The notes: generated from the sequence alone by a model not told the origin. Positions 7,883-17,870 are shown, counted from the first letter of the stretch. The stretch: DNA of 64,000 bases from Oleomonas cavernae (GCF_003590945.1 NZ_QYUK01000011.1:214001-278000); one strand, 5' to 3'. Translations and numbers: made by a program.

Positions 7883-10800
7883 ATGAAAAGAACGATCCGA
7901 CGCCTCCTCGTCGCCAACCGGTCGGAAATCGCCATCCGCGTTTTCCGCGCCGCCTCGGAACTCGGGATCCGCACCGTGGGGGTCTATGCCGAGGAGGACC
8001 GCCTCTCCCTGCATCGCTTCAAGGCGGACGAGGTCTACCGTATCGGCGAGGGCAAGGGGCCGCTCGAAGCCTATCTCTCGATCGAGGAAATCCTCCGGGT
8101 CGCCCGGCTCGCCGATGTCGACGCCATCCATCCAGGCTATGGCTTCCTCTCGGAAAGCCCGGAATTTGCCGAGGCTTGCGCCGCCGCGGGCATCGTCTTC
8201 ATCGGGCCCAAACCCGCCACCATGAGCCAGCTCGGCAACAAGGTGGCGGCGCGCAATCTGGCAATCGCCGCCGGGGTGCTGGTGATGCCGGCGACCGCGC
8301 CCCTGCCGGACGATCCGGAAACGGTCCGCCGCCTCGCCGCCGAGATCGGCTATCCGGTCATGCTCAAGGCCTCCTGGGGCGGCGGCGGCCGGGGCATGCG
8401 CCCGCTCGACCAGGACAGCCAGCTACTCGAGGCCGTCGCCGCCGCCCGGCGTGAGGCCAAGGCCGCCTTCGGCAAGGACGAGGTCTATCTCGAAAAGCTG
8501 GTGCGCCGGGCGCGCCACGTGGAAGTCCAGATCCTGGGCGACACCCATGGCGGTCTGGTCCACCTCTTCGAGCGCGACTGTAGCATCCAGCGCCGCCACC
8601 AGAAGGTCATCGAGCGCGCCCCGGCGCCCTATCTCGACGACGGCCAGCGCGCCGCACTGGCCGAGGCGGCGCTGAAGATCGGCCGGGCGACCCATTATGT
8701 CGGTGCCGGCACGGTCGAGTTCCTGATGGATGCCGAGACCGGCCAGTTCTACTTCATCGAGGTCAATCCGCGCCTCCAGGTTGAGCATACCGTAACGGAG
8801 GTTGTTACCGGACTGGACATCGTCAAGGCGCAGATCCGCATTGCCGCGGGCGGCCATATCGGCCGGACGGAGGAGACCGGGATTCCCGACCAGGCTGGCA
8901 TCCGGCTGAACGGCCATGCCCTGCAATGCCGCATCACCACCGAAGACCCGCAGAACAACTTCATTCCCGATTACGGCCGGATCTCGGCCTATCGCGGCGC
9001 CTTTGGCTTCGGCATCAGGGTCGATGGCGGCACAGCCTATTCCGGCGCCGTGGTGACACCCTATTACGATCCACTGCTGGAAAAGGTCACCGCCTGGGCC
9101 GCCACCCCCCAGGAGGTGATCGCCCGCATGACCCGGGCCCTGCGCGAATACCGTATCCGCGGCGTCGCCACCAACCTTGCCTTCCTGGAAGCGGTACTGG
9201 GCCACCGTACCTTTAATGCCAATGGTTACACCACCCGCTTCATCGACGAAACCCCGGACCTGTTTCATTTCCCCAAGCGGCGCGACCGCGCAACCAAGCT
9301 CTTGACCTATATCGCCGATGTCACGGTCAACGGCCATCCCGAAGTGCGCGGCCGCGCCCGGCCGCCGGCGGAAGCGCGGGCGCCGGCGGTGCCGCGCTTC
9401 CTGCCGGGCCTCCCCGTCGGCACTCGGCAGCGGCTGGAGAGCCTGGGGCCTCAGGGCTTCGCGGGCTGGCTGCGCGACGAGAAGCGGGTGCTGGTCACCG
9501 ACACCACCATGCGCGATGCCCACCAATCCCTGCTGGCGACCCGCATGCGCAGCTTCGATATAGTCTCGGTGGCGGAGGCCTATTCCCTGGGCCTGCCCCA
9601 ACTGCTCTCCCTGGAATGCTGGGGCGGCGCCACTTTCGACGTGGCCATGCGCTTCCTCTCCGAAGACCCCTGGGAGCGCCTGGCCAAGCTACGCGAACGG
9701 GTGCCCAACCTGCTGCTGCAGATGCTGCTGCGTGGCGCCAACGGGGTCGGCTACACCAATTATCCAGACAATGTCGTCCGCTACTTCGTCGCCCAGGCGG
9801 CTGCCGGCGGCATCGACCTGTTCCGTATCTTCGACTGCCTCAACTGGGTCGAGAACATGCGCGTCGCGATCGACGCAGTGGGCGAGGCGGGCAAGCTGGC
9901 CGAAGGCGCCATCTGTTATACGGGCGATATCTGCGACCCGGACCGCGCGAAATATTCCCTGGCCTATTATGTCGGCCTGGCCAAGGAACTTGAAGCGGCG
10001 GGCTGCCACATCCTGGGCGTCAAGGACATGGCGGGGCTGCTCCGCCCGGCCGCCGCCCGGGTGCTGATCAAGGCCCTGAAGCAGGAAGTCGGGCTGCCCA
10101 TCCACCTGCACACCCATGATACTTCGGGCATTGCGGCGGCGAGCGTGCTGGCAGCTGTCGACGCGGGGGTCGACGCGGTGGATGCGGCGATCGACGCCAT
10201 GTCGGGGACCACCTCCCAGCCCTGTCTCGGCTCGATCGTCGAGGCCCTGCGCCACACCGAGCGGGAGACCGGCCTCGACCCCGATGCGATCCGCCGCCTG
10301 AGCTTCTATTGGGAGGCGGTGCGGACCCAGTACGCCGCCTTCGAAAGCGATCTCAAGTCGGGTGCCTCGGAAGTCTATCTGCACGAAATGCCCGGCGGCC
10401 AGTTCACCAACCTCAAGGAACAGGCCCGGGCGCTCGGCCTGGACAGCCGCTGGCATGCGGTCGCCAATGCCTATCGGGCGGCCAACGACCTGTTCGGCGA
10501 TATCGTCAAGGTCACCCCCTCGTCCAAGGTGGTGGGCGACATGGCGCTGATGATGGTGGCCCAGAACCTGACGGCCCAGGATGTAGCCGATCCCCAGCGG
10601 GACATCGCCTTTCCCGCTTCGGTGGTCGAGATGCTGCGCGGCGAACTGGGCCAGCCCCCGGGCGGGTGGCCCGAAGCCCTGCAGAAAAAAGCCCTGAAGG
10701 GCGAGACGCCGATCACCGTGCGCCCGGGCTCCCTGCTTGGCGCGGCGGATTTGGCGGCAGCGCGCGCCGAAGCCGAAAAGCGCGTCGGCCACGGGTTGGA

Positions 10801-11329
10801 CGACCAGGATCTCGCCTCCTACCTGATGTATCCCAGGGTGTTCGGCGACTTCGCCGCCATGCAGCGCAAATACGGGCCGGTCTCCGTGCTGCCGACGCCG
10901 ATCTATTTCTACGGCATGAAACCGGGCGACGAGATCGCGGTCGAGCTGGAGGCTGGCAAGACCCTGGTCATCCTGCTCCAGACCCTGGGCGAGACCGAGC
11001 CGGACGGCCAGGTCAAGGTGTTCTTCGAGCTGAACGGCCAGCCGCGCATCATCAAGGTGCCCAACCGGGCGGCGGCGCCCCAGGCGCTGGGCCGGCCCAA
11101 GGCCGACGACGGCGATGACAAACAGGTGGCGGCGCCCATGGCCGGGGCGATTTCGTCCATCGCGGTCCAGATGGGGCGCAAGGTCAAGGCCGGCGACGTC
11201 CTGCTGACCCTCGAGGCGATGAAGATGGAAACCGCGCTCCATGCCCCCAAGGACGGCACCGTGGTCGACATCCTGGTGGCCCCCCGGGACCGGGTGGAGG
11301 CCAAGGACCTGCTGATCCGGCTGGGCTAG
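7883..11329 (+). CDS. pyc: Pyruvate carboxylase
   Basis: A 1148-residue biotin enzyme that carboxylates pyruvate to oxaloacetate, the usual single-chain length. The order is: biotin carboxylase (residues 1-450, with LLVANRSEIAIR, the ATP-grasp loop GGGGRGM and EVNPRLQVEHTVTE); carboxyltransferase (about 540-850, with DTTMRDAHQSLLATR and the metal-binding HLHTHDTSG); the PYC-OADA region; and a C-terminal biotinyl domain with EAMKMET, whose lysine carries biotin. The start at 7883 (MKRTIRRLLVAN) was chosen over an upstream in-frame one because homology begins there. It is anaplerotic and fits growth on acetyl-CoA-generating substrates together with gluconeogenesis. Confidence 0.95.
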   Translation: MKRTIRRLLVANRSEIAIRVFRAASELGIRTVGVYAEEDRLSLHRFKADEVYRIGEGKGPLEAYLSIEEILRVARLADVDAIHPGYGFLSESPEFAEACAAAGIVFIGPKPATMSQLGNKVAARNLAIAAGVLVMPATAPLPDDPETVRRLAAEIGYPVMLKASWGGGGRGMRPLDQDSQLLEAVAAARREAKAAFGKDEVYLEKLVRRARHVEVQILGDTHGGLVHLFERDCSIQRRHQKVIERAPAPYLDDGQRAALAEAALKIGRATHYVGAGTVEFLMDAETGQFYFIEVNPRLQVEHTVTEVVTGLDIVKAQIRIAAGGHIGRTEETGIPDQAGIRLNGHALQCRITTEDPQNNFIPDYGRISAYRGAFGFGIRVDGGTAYSGAVVTPYYDPLLEKVTAWAATPQEVIARMTRALREYRIRGVATNLAFLEAVLGHRTFNANGYTTRFIDETPDLFHFPKRRDRATKLLTYIADVTVNGHPEVRGRARPPAEARAPAVPRFLPGLPVGTRQRLESLGPQGFAGWLRDEKRVLVTDTTMRDAHQSLLATRMRSFDIVSVAEAYSLGLPQLLSLECWGGATFDVAMRFLSEDPWERLAKLRERVPNLLLQMLLRGANGVGYTNYPDNVVRYFVAQAAAGGIDLFRIFDCLNWVENMRVAIDAVGEAGKLAEGAICYTGDICDPDRAKYSLAYYVGLAKELEAAGCHILGVKDMAGLLRPAAARVLIKALKQEVGLPIHLHTHDTSGIAAASVLAAVDAGVDAVDAAIDAMSGTTSQPCLGSIVEALRHTERETGLDPDAIRRLSFYWEAVRTQYAAFESDLKSGASEVYLHEMPGGQFTNLKEQARALGLDSRWHAVANAYRAANDLFGDIVKVTPSSKVVGDMALMMVAQNLTAQDVADPQRDIAFPASVVEMLRGELGQPPGGWPEALQKKALKGETPITVRPGSLLGAADLAAARAEAEKRVGHGLDDQDLASYLMYPRVFGDFAAMQRKYGPVSVLPTPIYFYGMKPGDEIAVELEAGKTLVILLQTLGETEPDGQVKVFFELNGQPRIIKVPNRAAAPQALGRPKADDGDDKQVAAPMAGAISSIAVQMGRKVKAGDVLLTLEAMKMETALHAPKDGTVVDILVAPRDRVEAKDLLIRLG

Positions 11330-11382
11330 GCGGCGCCGTCGACCGCCGACAGGTCCCGGAAGAAGATGCAATGTCCCGCTAC

Positions 11383-11821
11383 TGATACCGGCTAGGTCGG
11401 TCTTGAGCGAGGAGAAGAAGCTCTCCATGGCGGTATTGTCCCAGACATTGCCGGATCGGCTCATCGAGCAGGCCACGCCGTTGTCGGCCGTCAGCTTCTG
11501 GAACTGTTCGCTGGCATGTTGGCTGCCCTGACCCGAGTGGTCCAGCAAGGCCACCGGCTTGCCCCGCTGCCAGATCGCCATCATCAGCGCATCGGCGACG
11601 AGCTGCGCGGTCATCTCGGCCTTCATCGACCAGCCCACACGCGGCGGGGGAAGAGGTCGATAACGGCCGCGACGGTAGAGCCAGACTTCGGCCGTCCAGA
11701 CATAGTAAAGTCGGCGATTCAGCGCTGGTTTGGTCACTCGGCGAATTCACGATCGAGCGTGTTGGGAGCGATTGCCGACCGCCGCCCTTCATCCTTCGGC
11801 ACCCCGCGACGCCGGAGCCTC
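11383..11821 (-). pseudogene. IS3-family transposase (OrfB) remnant
   Basis: Two minus-strand frames carry IS3 OrfB sequence. One reads RRGVPKDEGRRSAIAPNTLDREF. The other reads YVWTAEVWLY, then VGWSMKAEMTAQLVADALMMAIW, and RSGNVWDNTAMESFFSSLKT, the last part of the DDE integrase core. A deletion joins YRRGRYRPL to the VGWSM block, and both ends are missing. No inverted repeats are recognisable. Confidence 0.75.
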
Positions 11822-11827
11822 GCACGC

Positions 11828-11947
11828 AGAGCCTGGTCGGACGGCCAGACCGAGGGGCTGATTGCCAAACTCAAACTCGTGCAGCGCCATATGTACGGCA
11901 GGCGCAGCCTTGATTTGCTACAGGCTCGGGTCATCGGCGTCACTTGA
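11828..11947 (+). pseudogene. ISL3-like transposase C-terminal remnant
   Basis: The + strand frame reads RAWSDGQTEGLIAKLKLVQR, then MYGRRSLDLLQARVIGVT and stops. This matches the C-terminus of ISL3/IS204-type transposases (SNGQTEGQ...LK...MYGRA...LLRAR). Only about 39 codons survive, abutting the IS3 remnant. Confidence 0.6.
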
Positions 11948-11983
11948 CTGCGGAATCGTCAAAAGTGCATCAGAGCTGAGAAA

Positions 11984-12175
11984 GGCAGCCATTTCTTCAC
12001 CTCGGGCGAGAAGCTCGATCCCAATATCCTGGGCATGAATGCCGAAGGTGAATTGAATTCGATGGTTGCCGAAGGGAACGCTCGCGCGGCCGGTGATTCG
12101 ATGGAGGCTGTGCTGTCATGGGGAACACTACTTGATACCTTGGAAGAACGGCTCCTGCGCGCCGCGGTTGGTTGA
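11984..12175 (+). pseudogene. C-terminal coding remnant, family unknown
   Basis: An open + frame of 63 codons reads GSHFFTSGEKLDPNILGMNA and ends SWGTLLDTLEERLLRAAVG before TGA. The amphipathic composition looks like genuine protein sequence rather than a GC shadow. There is no start codon in context and I do not recognise the family. It lies among transposase debris, so it is probably a truncated gene end. Confidence 0.3.
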
Positions 12176-12373
12176 GCCGGCGGCAACTTCGCCGAGGCTG
12201 TCCGTTCCCTGGGGCTGAGCTGTGCACAACTCGCGTACAGGATCTAGAAAATAGAGGAGGGTGAGGAAGCTGCCGCCTTGAGACGGTAACCCGGTGGCGC
12301 CCCCACGCCATTTACGGGTTGCTAACGACCAGGCGCTATTCCTTGTCGCATCGGGCCGAAAGGGCTGGTGCGC

Positions 12374-12709
12374 ATGCGGGAGAATGCCAAAGGCGGGCGG
12401 GGAAGGGCGTTGTTGCCGGCGGCGATCATGCTGCTGTCGGGCTTGACTGCGCTCGCCTGGCTGCGCGTCGCCCCGGCTGACGATACTCGTGAAGTCATGG
12501 TTCTGATGCCGCAGCCGGAAGCGGCCGCGGCGCTTGCCGATCAGGTGCCCGATGCGGCCATCGTCGGACGAGGCGGATTGCCCGGGTCCTGGATCGTCGC
12601 CGCCAGGGGGAATGGGCTTGCGGCTCGCCTGCGGGCTGCCGGCGCCTTGCTGATTCTCAATGCCGATGAAGCCGCCTTCCTGTGCGGCGCCCCAACGCCT
12701 GGGATTTGA
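12374..12709 (+). CDS. Small membrane-anchored protein preceding chemotaxis receptor
   Basis: A 111-residue protein with a basic N-terminus, one hydrophobic segment (about residues 13-31, [19 protein letters not shown]) and a periplasmic tail of about 75 residues. I do not recognise the family. It ends 7 bases before the receptor start, which implies co-transcription. A GTG two codons upstream is an alternative start. Its topology suggests a periplasmic partner or regulator of the receptor; that is inference. The tail is built of short alternating beta and alpha stretches ([17 protein letters not shown]...[26 protein letters not shown]), like a small ferredoxin-fold domain. Confidence 0.55.
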   Translation: MRENAKGGRGRALLPAAIMLLSGLTALAWLRVAPADDTREVMVLMPQPEAAAALADQVPDAAIVGRGGLPGSWIVAARGNGLAARLRAAGALLILNADEAAFLCGAPTPGI

Positions 12710-12716
12710 GGACAAG

Positions 12717-14276
12717 ATGGGCGATAGCGTGCGTCTCCAGGGACTTGACAGTCTGCGGGCGGTGGCGGCAAAGGGGCTGATCGCGCTCCTGTGGGTTCAT
12801 GTGCCGCTGGTCGCGGCGCTCACGCTTGCGGACGGCGTTGAAGGTGCCCTGGCCTTTAACGCCCTGGTTCTAGCCGCGGCCGGCTTCTCCACTTTCGTGT
12901 GGTGGCGCGAGGGGCCGTCGCCGGCCTTCCGCTACCTGGTCGCGGTCGCCCTGGTCACCATGGTCTCGGTTCTAGTCGCGGTGATTGATCCGGAACTGCG
13001 GATCGACCTGCATATGTATTATTTCGCCTGTTTCGCCATCCTGGCCGTCTTCTGCGACTGGCGGGTGGTGGTGATCGGTGCGACCGCCACGGCGCTGCAT
13101 CATCTGGTGCTGAACTTCACCCTGCCGTTCTACCTCTTTGCTGCCGGTCCCGACCTGGGGCGGGTGGTACTGCATGCCGTGGTCGTCGTTTTCGAGTGCG
13201 GTGGCTTGGTCTGGCTGTGCCTGACGCTCGAGCGGGCGTTCCACCGGGTGGCCAGCCAGCAGGCGGAAACCGAAACCGCCCTGGAGCAGGCGCGGGTCGA
13301 GCGCGAAATAGCGATCGCCAAGGCCACGGCCCTGGCCGAGGAACAGGCCGCTGCCGAACGGGAGACCCATCGCACTTCGGAAGCCCGCATCGCTGAAGAC
13401 CTCAAGCGGGCCGAAGCAGAAGCTCGCCGGGCCGCGGCCGTCGCCGCCGCCATCGGCGCCTTCGAGGGCGAGATCTCTGACGTCCTGCAGAGTGTGACCC
13501 TTGCCATCACCCAGCTCCGGGCCAATGCGGAAGACCTGGAGCGGCTGTCGGACGGCACCAACCAGCAGTCGACCTCGGTCGCCGAGGCGGCGGAGCGCAC
13601 CTCCGGCAATGTCCAGACAGTGGCCGCCGCGACCGAGGAACTGGCCTCCACCTCGCGCGAGGTGGGCCGTCAGGCCCAGGCTTCGGCCGGGATGTCGGGC
13701 CGCGCCGTCGATCTGGCTGCGCGCACCAATGCCAATGTGATGGGCCTGGCAAGGGCGGCCGACCGCATCGGCGAGGTGATCCGTCTGATCGAAGCGATCG
13801 CCGGCCAGACTAATCTGCTGGCCCTCAATGCGACCATCGAGGCGGCGCGGGCGGGCGAGGCGGGCAAGGGCTTCGCCGTGGTCGCGGCCGAGGTCAAGAA
13901 CCTGGCCAAACAGACCGCCACCGCCACCGAACAGATCACCAGCCAGGTCGCCAGCATCCAAGATTCGACCCGCGAGACGGTCGATGCCATCGGCGCGATC
14001 GACGTCGCCATCCGCAAGATGAGCGAGGTAACGACCACCATCGCCAGCGCCGTCGAGCAGCAGGTGGTCGCCACCAATGAGATCGCCCGCAATGTCGACG
14101 AGGCGGCACGCGGCTCTTCCGCCGTGTCGACGGCGATTGACGGCGTGCGCAATGCCGCCTCCCGGACATCGCTGTCCTCTACCGAGGTCTTCAGGGCCGC
14201 TGCCAATCTCGACGAGCAGGCAGGCCGCCTGCGCAGTGGGGTCGACCGTCTCCTGAGAGCCGTCAAGGCGGCGTGA
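12717..14276 (+). CDS. Methyl-accepting chemotaxis protein
   Basis: A 519-residue receptor. The N-terminal ~180 residues hold five or six hydrophobic segments (for example [18 protein letters not shown]) and no obvious periplasmic ligand domain. A coiled coil (about 185-260, [20 protein letters not shown]) follows, then the signalling domain with hairpin tip [23 protein letters not shown], which contacts CheA and CheW. The start at 12717 follows GAGG and avoids overlap with the upstream gene. The multi-pass sensor suggests detection of membrane-soluble signals or membrane state. No che genes are nearby. Confidence 0.9.
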   Translation: MGDSVRLQGLDSLRAVAAKGLIALLWVHVPLVAALTLADGVEGALAFNALVLAAAGFSTFVWWREGPSPAFRYLVAVALVTMVSVLVAVIDPELRIDLHMYYFACFAILAVFCDWRVVVIGATATALHHLVLNFTLPFYLFAAGPDLGRVVLHAVVVVFECGGLVWLCLTLERAFHRVASQQAETETALEQARVEREIAIAKATALAEEQAAAERETHRTSEARIAEDLKRAEAEARRAAAVAAAIGAFEGEISDVLQSVTLAITQLRANAEDLERLSDGTNQQSTSVAEAAERTSGNVQTVAAATEELASTSREVGRQAQASAGMSGRAVDLAARTNANVMGLARAADRIGEVIRLIEAIAGQTNLLALNATIEAARAGEAGKGFAVVAAEVKNLAKQTATATEQITSQVASIQDSTRETVDAIGAIDVAIRKMSEVTTTIASAVEQQVVATNEIARNVDEAARGSSAVSTAIDGVRNAASRTSLSSTEVFRAAANLDEQAGRLRSGVDRLLRAVKAA

Positions 14277-14394
14277 CCTACTGTAGTATCTTGGAATTAT
14301 CCAAGGCTTGTTTCTAACCTTTTGATTTCTCTCGGCGTGCCAGGGAGGATGAAGATGAGACTTGGTCCATCATACTGAAATGAACGGAACCGAG

Positions 14395-14560
14395 CCAGAA
14401 TACCGACGAAGAAAAGGCCATCTGGAAGGACGGGCAGATCCCGGAGGACTAGCGGGCCAAAGCCGGCCAAGCTGATGCAGAAAGACCACGATGCCCGGCC
14501 CGCTGGACGCCGCAGCGGGCCAAGGCGCGCAAAGCCAAGGCTGAGGGGCGAAGGTGGAGG
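14395..14560 (+). pseudogene. Probable IS5-family transposase remnant
   Basis: Across two + frames the sequence reads EEKAIWKDGQIPED, then KPAKLMQKDHDAR and further basic residues. This resembles the segment of IS5-group transposases that ends in PAKxxQKDxDARW. An in-frame stop and frame changes are present, and no ends are visible. It fills most of the gap between the chemotaxis receptor and the aldehyde dehydrogenase. Confidence 0.4.
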
Positions 14561-14569
14561 CATCACATC

Positions 14570-15997
14570 TCACGCTGCCGTCGATCTCTTGACCACGATC
14601 GTCTGGGCGTTGGTGTATTCGAGCAGCCCCTCCACGCCGTTCTCGACGCCGACGCCTGACTGCTTGTGACCGGCAAAGGCCGCTGTCGGGCTGAGGTGCT
14701 GGGTCTCGTTGATCCACACCGTGCCGGTCTCAAGCTGTTCGCCCACCGCCAGCGCCTTTTGCGTGTCGGCCGACCAGACCGAGCCGCCCAGGCCGTATTC
14801 GCTGGCATTGGCCTTGGCGATCGCTTCCTCGATCGAGTCGACTTTCAGGAGCGGCATGATCGGGCCGAACTGCTCCTCGTTGACGATGCGCGCATCCTCA
14901 GGCGGATTGTCCAGGATGGTCAAGGGCACGAAGTAGCCCGGGCCGTCATGATCCTCGCCGCCCAGCAGGAACTTGTGGCCCTGGGCCTTGCTGTCGGCGA
15001 TCAGGTCCTTCACCCGCTGGTACTGCTGCTTGTTCTGGATCGGGCCGATCAGGGTGCCCTGCTCGGAGCCGTCGCCCACCTTGATCGTCCGGGCATAGTC
15101 GACGATCGCCTTGGACAGGGGCTCGTAGACATCCTTGTGGACATAGGTGCGCTTGGAGGCGATGCAGATCTGGCCGTTGTTGCGGAAGGCGGCCCAGAAC
15201 AGCTCCGGCGCCACCTTGTTCACGTCGACGTCCGGCAGCACGATGGCGGCGTCGTTGCCGCCCAGCTCCAGGGTCACCCGCTTGAGCGAGGCCGAGGCGC
15301 TTTGCATCACCCGGCGGCCGGTCTGGGTCGAGCCGGTGAAGGAGACTTTGTCGATCCCCTTGTGCTCGGTCATCCAGGGCCCCAGGGCATCGCCGCCGGT
15401 GACGACGTTGAGCACGCCGGGGGGGAGGACGTCGCGCAGGATCTCGCCCAGTTTCAGCGTGGTCAGGGGCGTGAAGGGCGAGGGCTTCAGCACCACCGTG
15501 TTGCCGGCGAACAGGGCCGGGCCCAGCTTGAAGATCGCCAGGATGACGGGGAAGTTCCAGGGCGAGATCGCGCCGACCACGCCGATGGGAACATGACGGG
15601 TTTCGCTGCGCCGCTCGGCGCTGTCCTCGTTCACGGTGACCGGCAGGTCCATGGTGGCGGTGCCCTGCAGGAAGAAGCCGGCGCCGCCAACCTCGAATTC
15701 TGCGTCGGCGAAGGGCTTGCCCTGCTCCAGGGTGAGCAGGCGCTTCAGCCCGTCGAGATTGGCGAAGATGGCGCCCGCCATGGCCTGGAGCAGGGCGCGG
15801 CGCTCCTCGAACGGGGTGGCGCGCCACTTCGGGAAGGCCTTGCGGGCAGCGGCGACGGCCAGGTCGAGCTGTTCGCGCGAGCAGTCCGGCGCCTGGGCGA
15901 TGACCTGCTCGTTGGCGGGGTTGATGACGGGGAAGGTGCTGGCCCCGGCAACGCCCAGGCCATCGATCGTCATGGTGTAGTCGGCATCGAAATTCAT
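14570..15997 (-). CDS. NAD(P)-dependent aldehyde dehydrogenase
   Basis: A 475-residue ALDH-superfamily enzyme oxidising an aldehyde to its carboxylic acid. The cofactor region contains ISPWNFPV, the general-base glutamate lies in LELGGNDAAIV, and the nucleophilic cysteine in NNGQICIASKR. The start at 15997 (MNFDADYTM) follows a GGGAGAG ribosome site; an upstream in-frame start would add 26 unrelated residues. It lies 31 bases downstream of the desaturase-reductase gene on the same strand, suggesting one operon. In this cluster it would convert fatty aldehyde to fatty acid after P450 and alcohol dehydrogenase steps; that substrate is inferred. Confidence 0.9.
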   Translation of the reverse strand: MNFDADYTMTIDGLGVAGASTFPVINPANEQVIAQAPDCSREQLDLAVAAARKAFPKWRATPFEERRALLQAMAGAIFANLDGLKRLLTLEQGKPFADAEFEVGGAGFFLQGTATMDLPVTVNEDSAERRSETRHVPIGVVGAISPWNFPVILAIFKLGPALFAGNTVVLKPSPFTPLTTLKLGEILRDVLPPGVLNVVTGGDALGPWMTEHKGIDKVSFTGSTQTGRRVMQSASASLKRVTLELGGNDAAIVLPDVDVNKVAPELFWAAFRNNGQICIASKRTYVHKDVYEPLSKAIVDYARTIKVGDGSEQGTLIGPIQNKQQYQRVKDLIADSKAQGHKFLLGGEDHDGPGYFVPLTILDNPPEDARIVNEEQFGPIMPLLKVDSIEEAIAKANASEYGLGGSVWSADTQKALAVGEQLETGTVWINETQHLSPTAAFAGHKQSGVGVENGVEGLLEYTNAQTIVVKRSTAA

Positions 15998-16028
15998 CGG
16001 CTCTCTCCCTTTAGTTTTTCGCCGCACG

Positions 16029-17870
16029 TCACAGGTCGAGGACGACGACATTTTCGCCCGTGCCGCGAGAGACACAGGGGATGAACTGACCCGCGGCCCG
16101 TTCGGCCGGCGTCAGCACCGAGTCTCGATGCACGACTGCACCCGAGACCAAGCGGCAGCGGCAGGTGCCGCAGATGCCGCGCCGGCATAGCGTGTCGACC
16201 GACAGCCGTGCCTTGTCGAGGACGTCGGTGATGGCAACGCCGGCCGGCACTTCCAACTGCTGCCTGGCTCGGGCCAGTTCCAGTGTGAAAGCCTTCTGCG
16301 GGGTGTCGTCCTGCGGGGAGAAGCTTTCCGTCGAGATTGTGTCTTCCGGCCAGCCCATGGCGGTGGCGCTGCGGGTCACGAAGGCCATGAATCCAGCGGG
16401 GCCGCACAGATAGATCCTGTCGCCCTCCCGCCATGGGCCGAGGACCGCAGCGACCGCCGTTTCCGGGAAGCCCTTGCCCTGGTCGTAATGGGTGCCGATC
16501 CGATCGCGGAACGGGAAGCGCGAGAGGCTGGTGCCGAAGGGGGCATGGCTCTCGTCTCGGGCAAAGACGTGAAGCTCGAAGCCACGCCCGCTCAGGGCAT
16601 AGGCCATGGAGAGCAGCGGCGTGATGCCGATGCCGCCGGCGACCAGGATATGGCGACCGCTGCCGATCGTCAGCGGGAAGTGGTTGCGCGGCCTGCCGAC
16701 ATTGATCGCGGCGCCCGCAAGCAGCCTCTCGTGCACGGCGATGGAACCACCGCGCCCCTCCGCCTCACGCTTGACGGCGATCTGCCAGCGCCCCGCTACG
16801 CCGGGCATGCCGATCAACGAATACTGCCGGACGACTGACGGGCCCAGCCGCAGGTCGACATGGGCGCCGGCTTCGAAGACCGGCAAGGGGCCTTGTACCC
16901 CTTCGAGCGTGAACAGGCGGATGCCGGCCGCGATATCCTCGACGACGGCGATCCGGGCTTCCAGCCAGGGCATTTCCGCCGCCGGTGCGGAAGGGTTGCC
17001 TGGATCGAACAGGCCGCGGAAATTGAGCCGCCGCGGCGAAAGCAGGGCCGATGCTGCCTGCCAGCCCGCTTCCAGCCGGTAGAAGGGCAACTGCGGGTAG
17101 AGATGGTGCATCAGATGGGCGCTCTGCCCCAGCATGAAGGCGAGAGCGAGGGGATTGCGCTCGATCATCACCGTCGCGTGCAGCGGATGGTCGTTCTGCA
17201 TGATGCCCGGCGGATGCTGGATATGGGCAAAGAGATAGGTGAGGATGCCCAGGCCAAGGCGCTGGGGTAGCATCCAGGCGATCAGCCAGTCCGTCGCATA
17301 GGGCGAGGCGATCCAGGCGGCATGCCATGCCACATAGAGCGTGAAGCCGAACACGAAGCGCGCATTTTGCAGCGCCGGCCAGCGATTGAAACGCTTCATG
17401 TACCAGAAGAACCAGACGACATCGATGAAAACCATCGACGGCAGGGAACCAGGCAGCGGGCGCACCAGGATATCGTCAGGGTCTTCCGTGTGGTGGCCGG
17501 TGTGCTTGTGATGTTCGAGGTGCAGGTGGCGGTAGACCGCGACCTCGATCCCGGGAAGCAAGATCTGGCCGCCCATGGTGCCAATGATCTCGTTGAGCAG
17601 AGGATTGCGCGAAATCGCCCGATGGGTGCCGTCGTGCAGCACGGTGAATGAGGCATAGACGAGCACGGCCCCGATGGGAACCCCAAGCCAGGGCGACAGC
17701 CCGCCCGCCAGCATGCCCCAGGCTGACAATGCGAAGCCACCCAGGCAGGCGGCCAACAGCAGCAAGGTCGGCACGGGGAACAGGGGCAGGACATGCAGGT
17801 CCTGCAGGGTTCGGGTCGCGCGGGCCTTTGCCGCGAGGCCCCAGTCGGCCGTCGCCTGGGTTTGCATCAT
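16029..17870 (-). CDS. Fatty-acid desaturase / ferredoxin-NAD(P) reductase / [2Fe-2S] fusion
   Basis: A 613-residue three-part protein. Residues 30-290 are a membrane di-iron desaturase or hydroxylase domain with several hydrophobic segments and histidine boxes HDGTH (79-83), HLHLEHHKHTGHH (115-127) and HLMHH (252-256). Residues about 305-520 form an FAD/NAD(P) reductase (RQYSLIG, GGIGITPLLSMA, LCGPAGFM). The tail is a plant-type [2Fe-2S] domain with C562, C567, C570 and C599. The fusion would pass electrons from NAD(P)H to its own di-iron site, and possibly to the nearby P450 ferredoxin. The histidine boxes are not those of AlkB. It lies upstream of the aldehyde dehydrogenase and divergent from the GMC gene, sharing a 127-base promoter region. 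Substrate is unknown. Confidence 0.88.
   Translation of the reverse strand: MMQTQATADWGLAAKARATRTLQDLHVLPLFPVPTLLLLAACLGGFALSAWGMLAGGLSPWLGVPIGAVLVYASFTVLHDGTHRAISRNPLLNEIIGTMGGQILLPGIEVAVYRHLHLEHHKHTGHHTEDPDDILVRPLPGSLPSMVFIDVVWFFWYMKRFNRWPALQNARFVFGFTLYVAWHAAWIASPYATDWLIAWMLPQRLGLGILTYLFAHIQHPPGIMQNDHPLHATVMIERNPLALAFMLGQSAHLMHHLYPQLPFYRLEAGWQAASALLSPRRLNFRGLFDPGNPSAPAAEMPWLEARIAVVEDIAAGIRLFTLEGVQGPLPVFEAGAHVDLRLGPSVVRQYSLIGMPGVAGRWQIAVKREAEGRGGSIAVHERLLAGAAINVGRPRNHFPLTIGSGRHILVAGGIGITPLLSMAYALSGRGFELHVFARDESHAPFGTSLSRFPFRDRIGTHYDQGKGFPETAVAAVLGPWREGDRIYLCGPAGFMAFVTRSATAMGWPEDTISTESFSPQDDTPQKAFTLELARARQQLEVPAGVAITDVLDKARLSVDTLCRRGICGTCRCRLVSGAVVHRDSVLTPAERAAGQFIPCVSRGTGENVVVLDL

Noticed and set aside
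8423-9601. 392-codon minus-strand open frame inside pyc
   Set aside because: Exact antisense of conserved biotin carboxylase coding sequence; no ribosome site and shadow-type composition.
9689-11737. Very long minus-strand open frame opposite pyruvate carboxylase
   Set aside because: Only its first ~100 codons (IS3 transposase debris, 11383-11737) are real; the rest is a GC-rich antisense shadow of pyc.
14666-16084. 472-codon + frame opposite the aldehyde dehydrogenase
   Set aside because: Mirror of ALDH codons in high-GC DNA; the ALDH frame has all catalytic motifs.
16029-17870. AlkB-type alkane monooxygenase
   Set aside because: Histidine boxes HDGTH, HLEHHKHTGHH and HLMHH fit the fatty-acid desaturase family, not the AlkB box pattern with its NYVEHYG signature.
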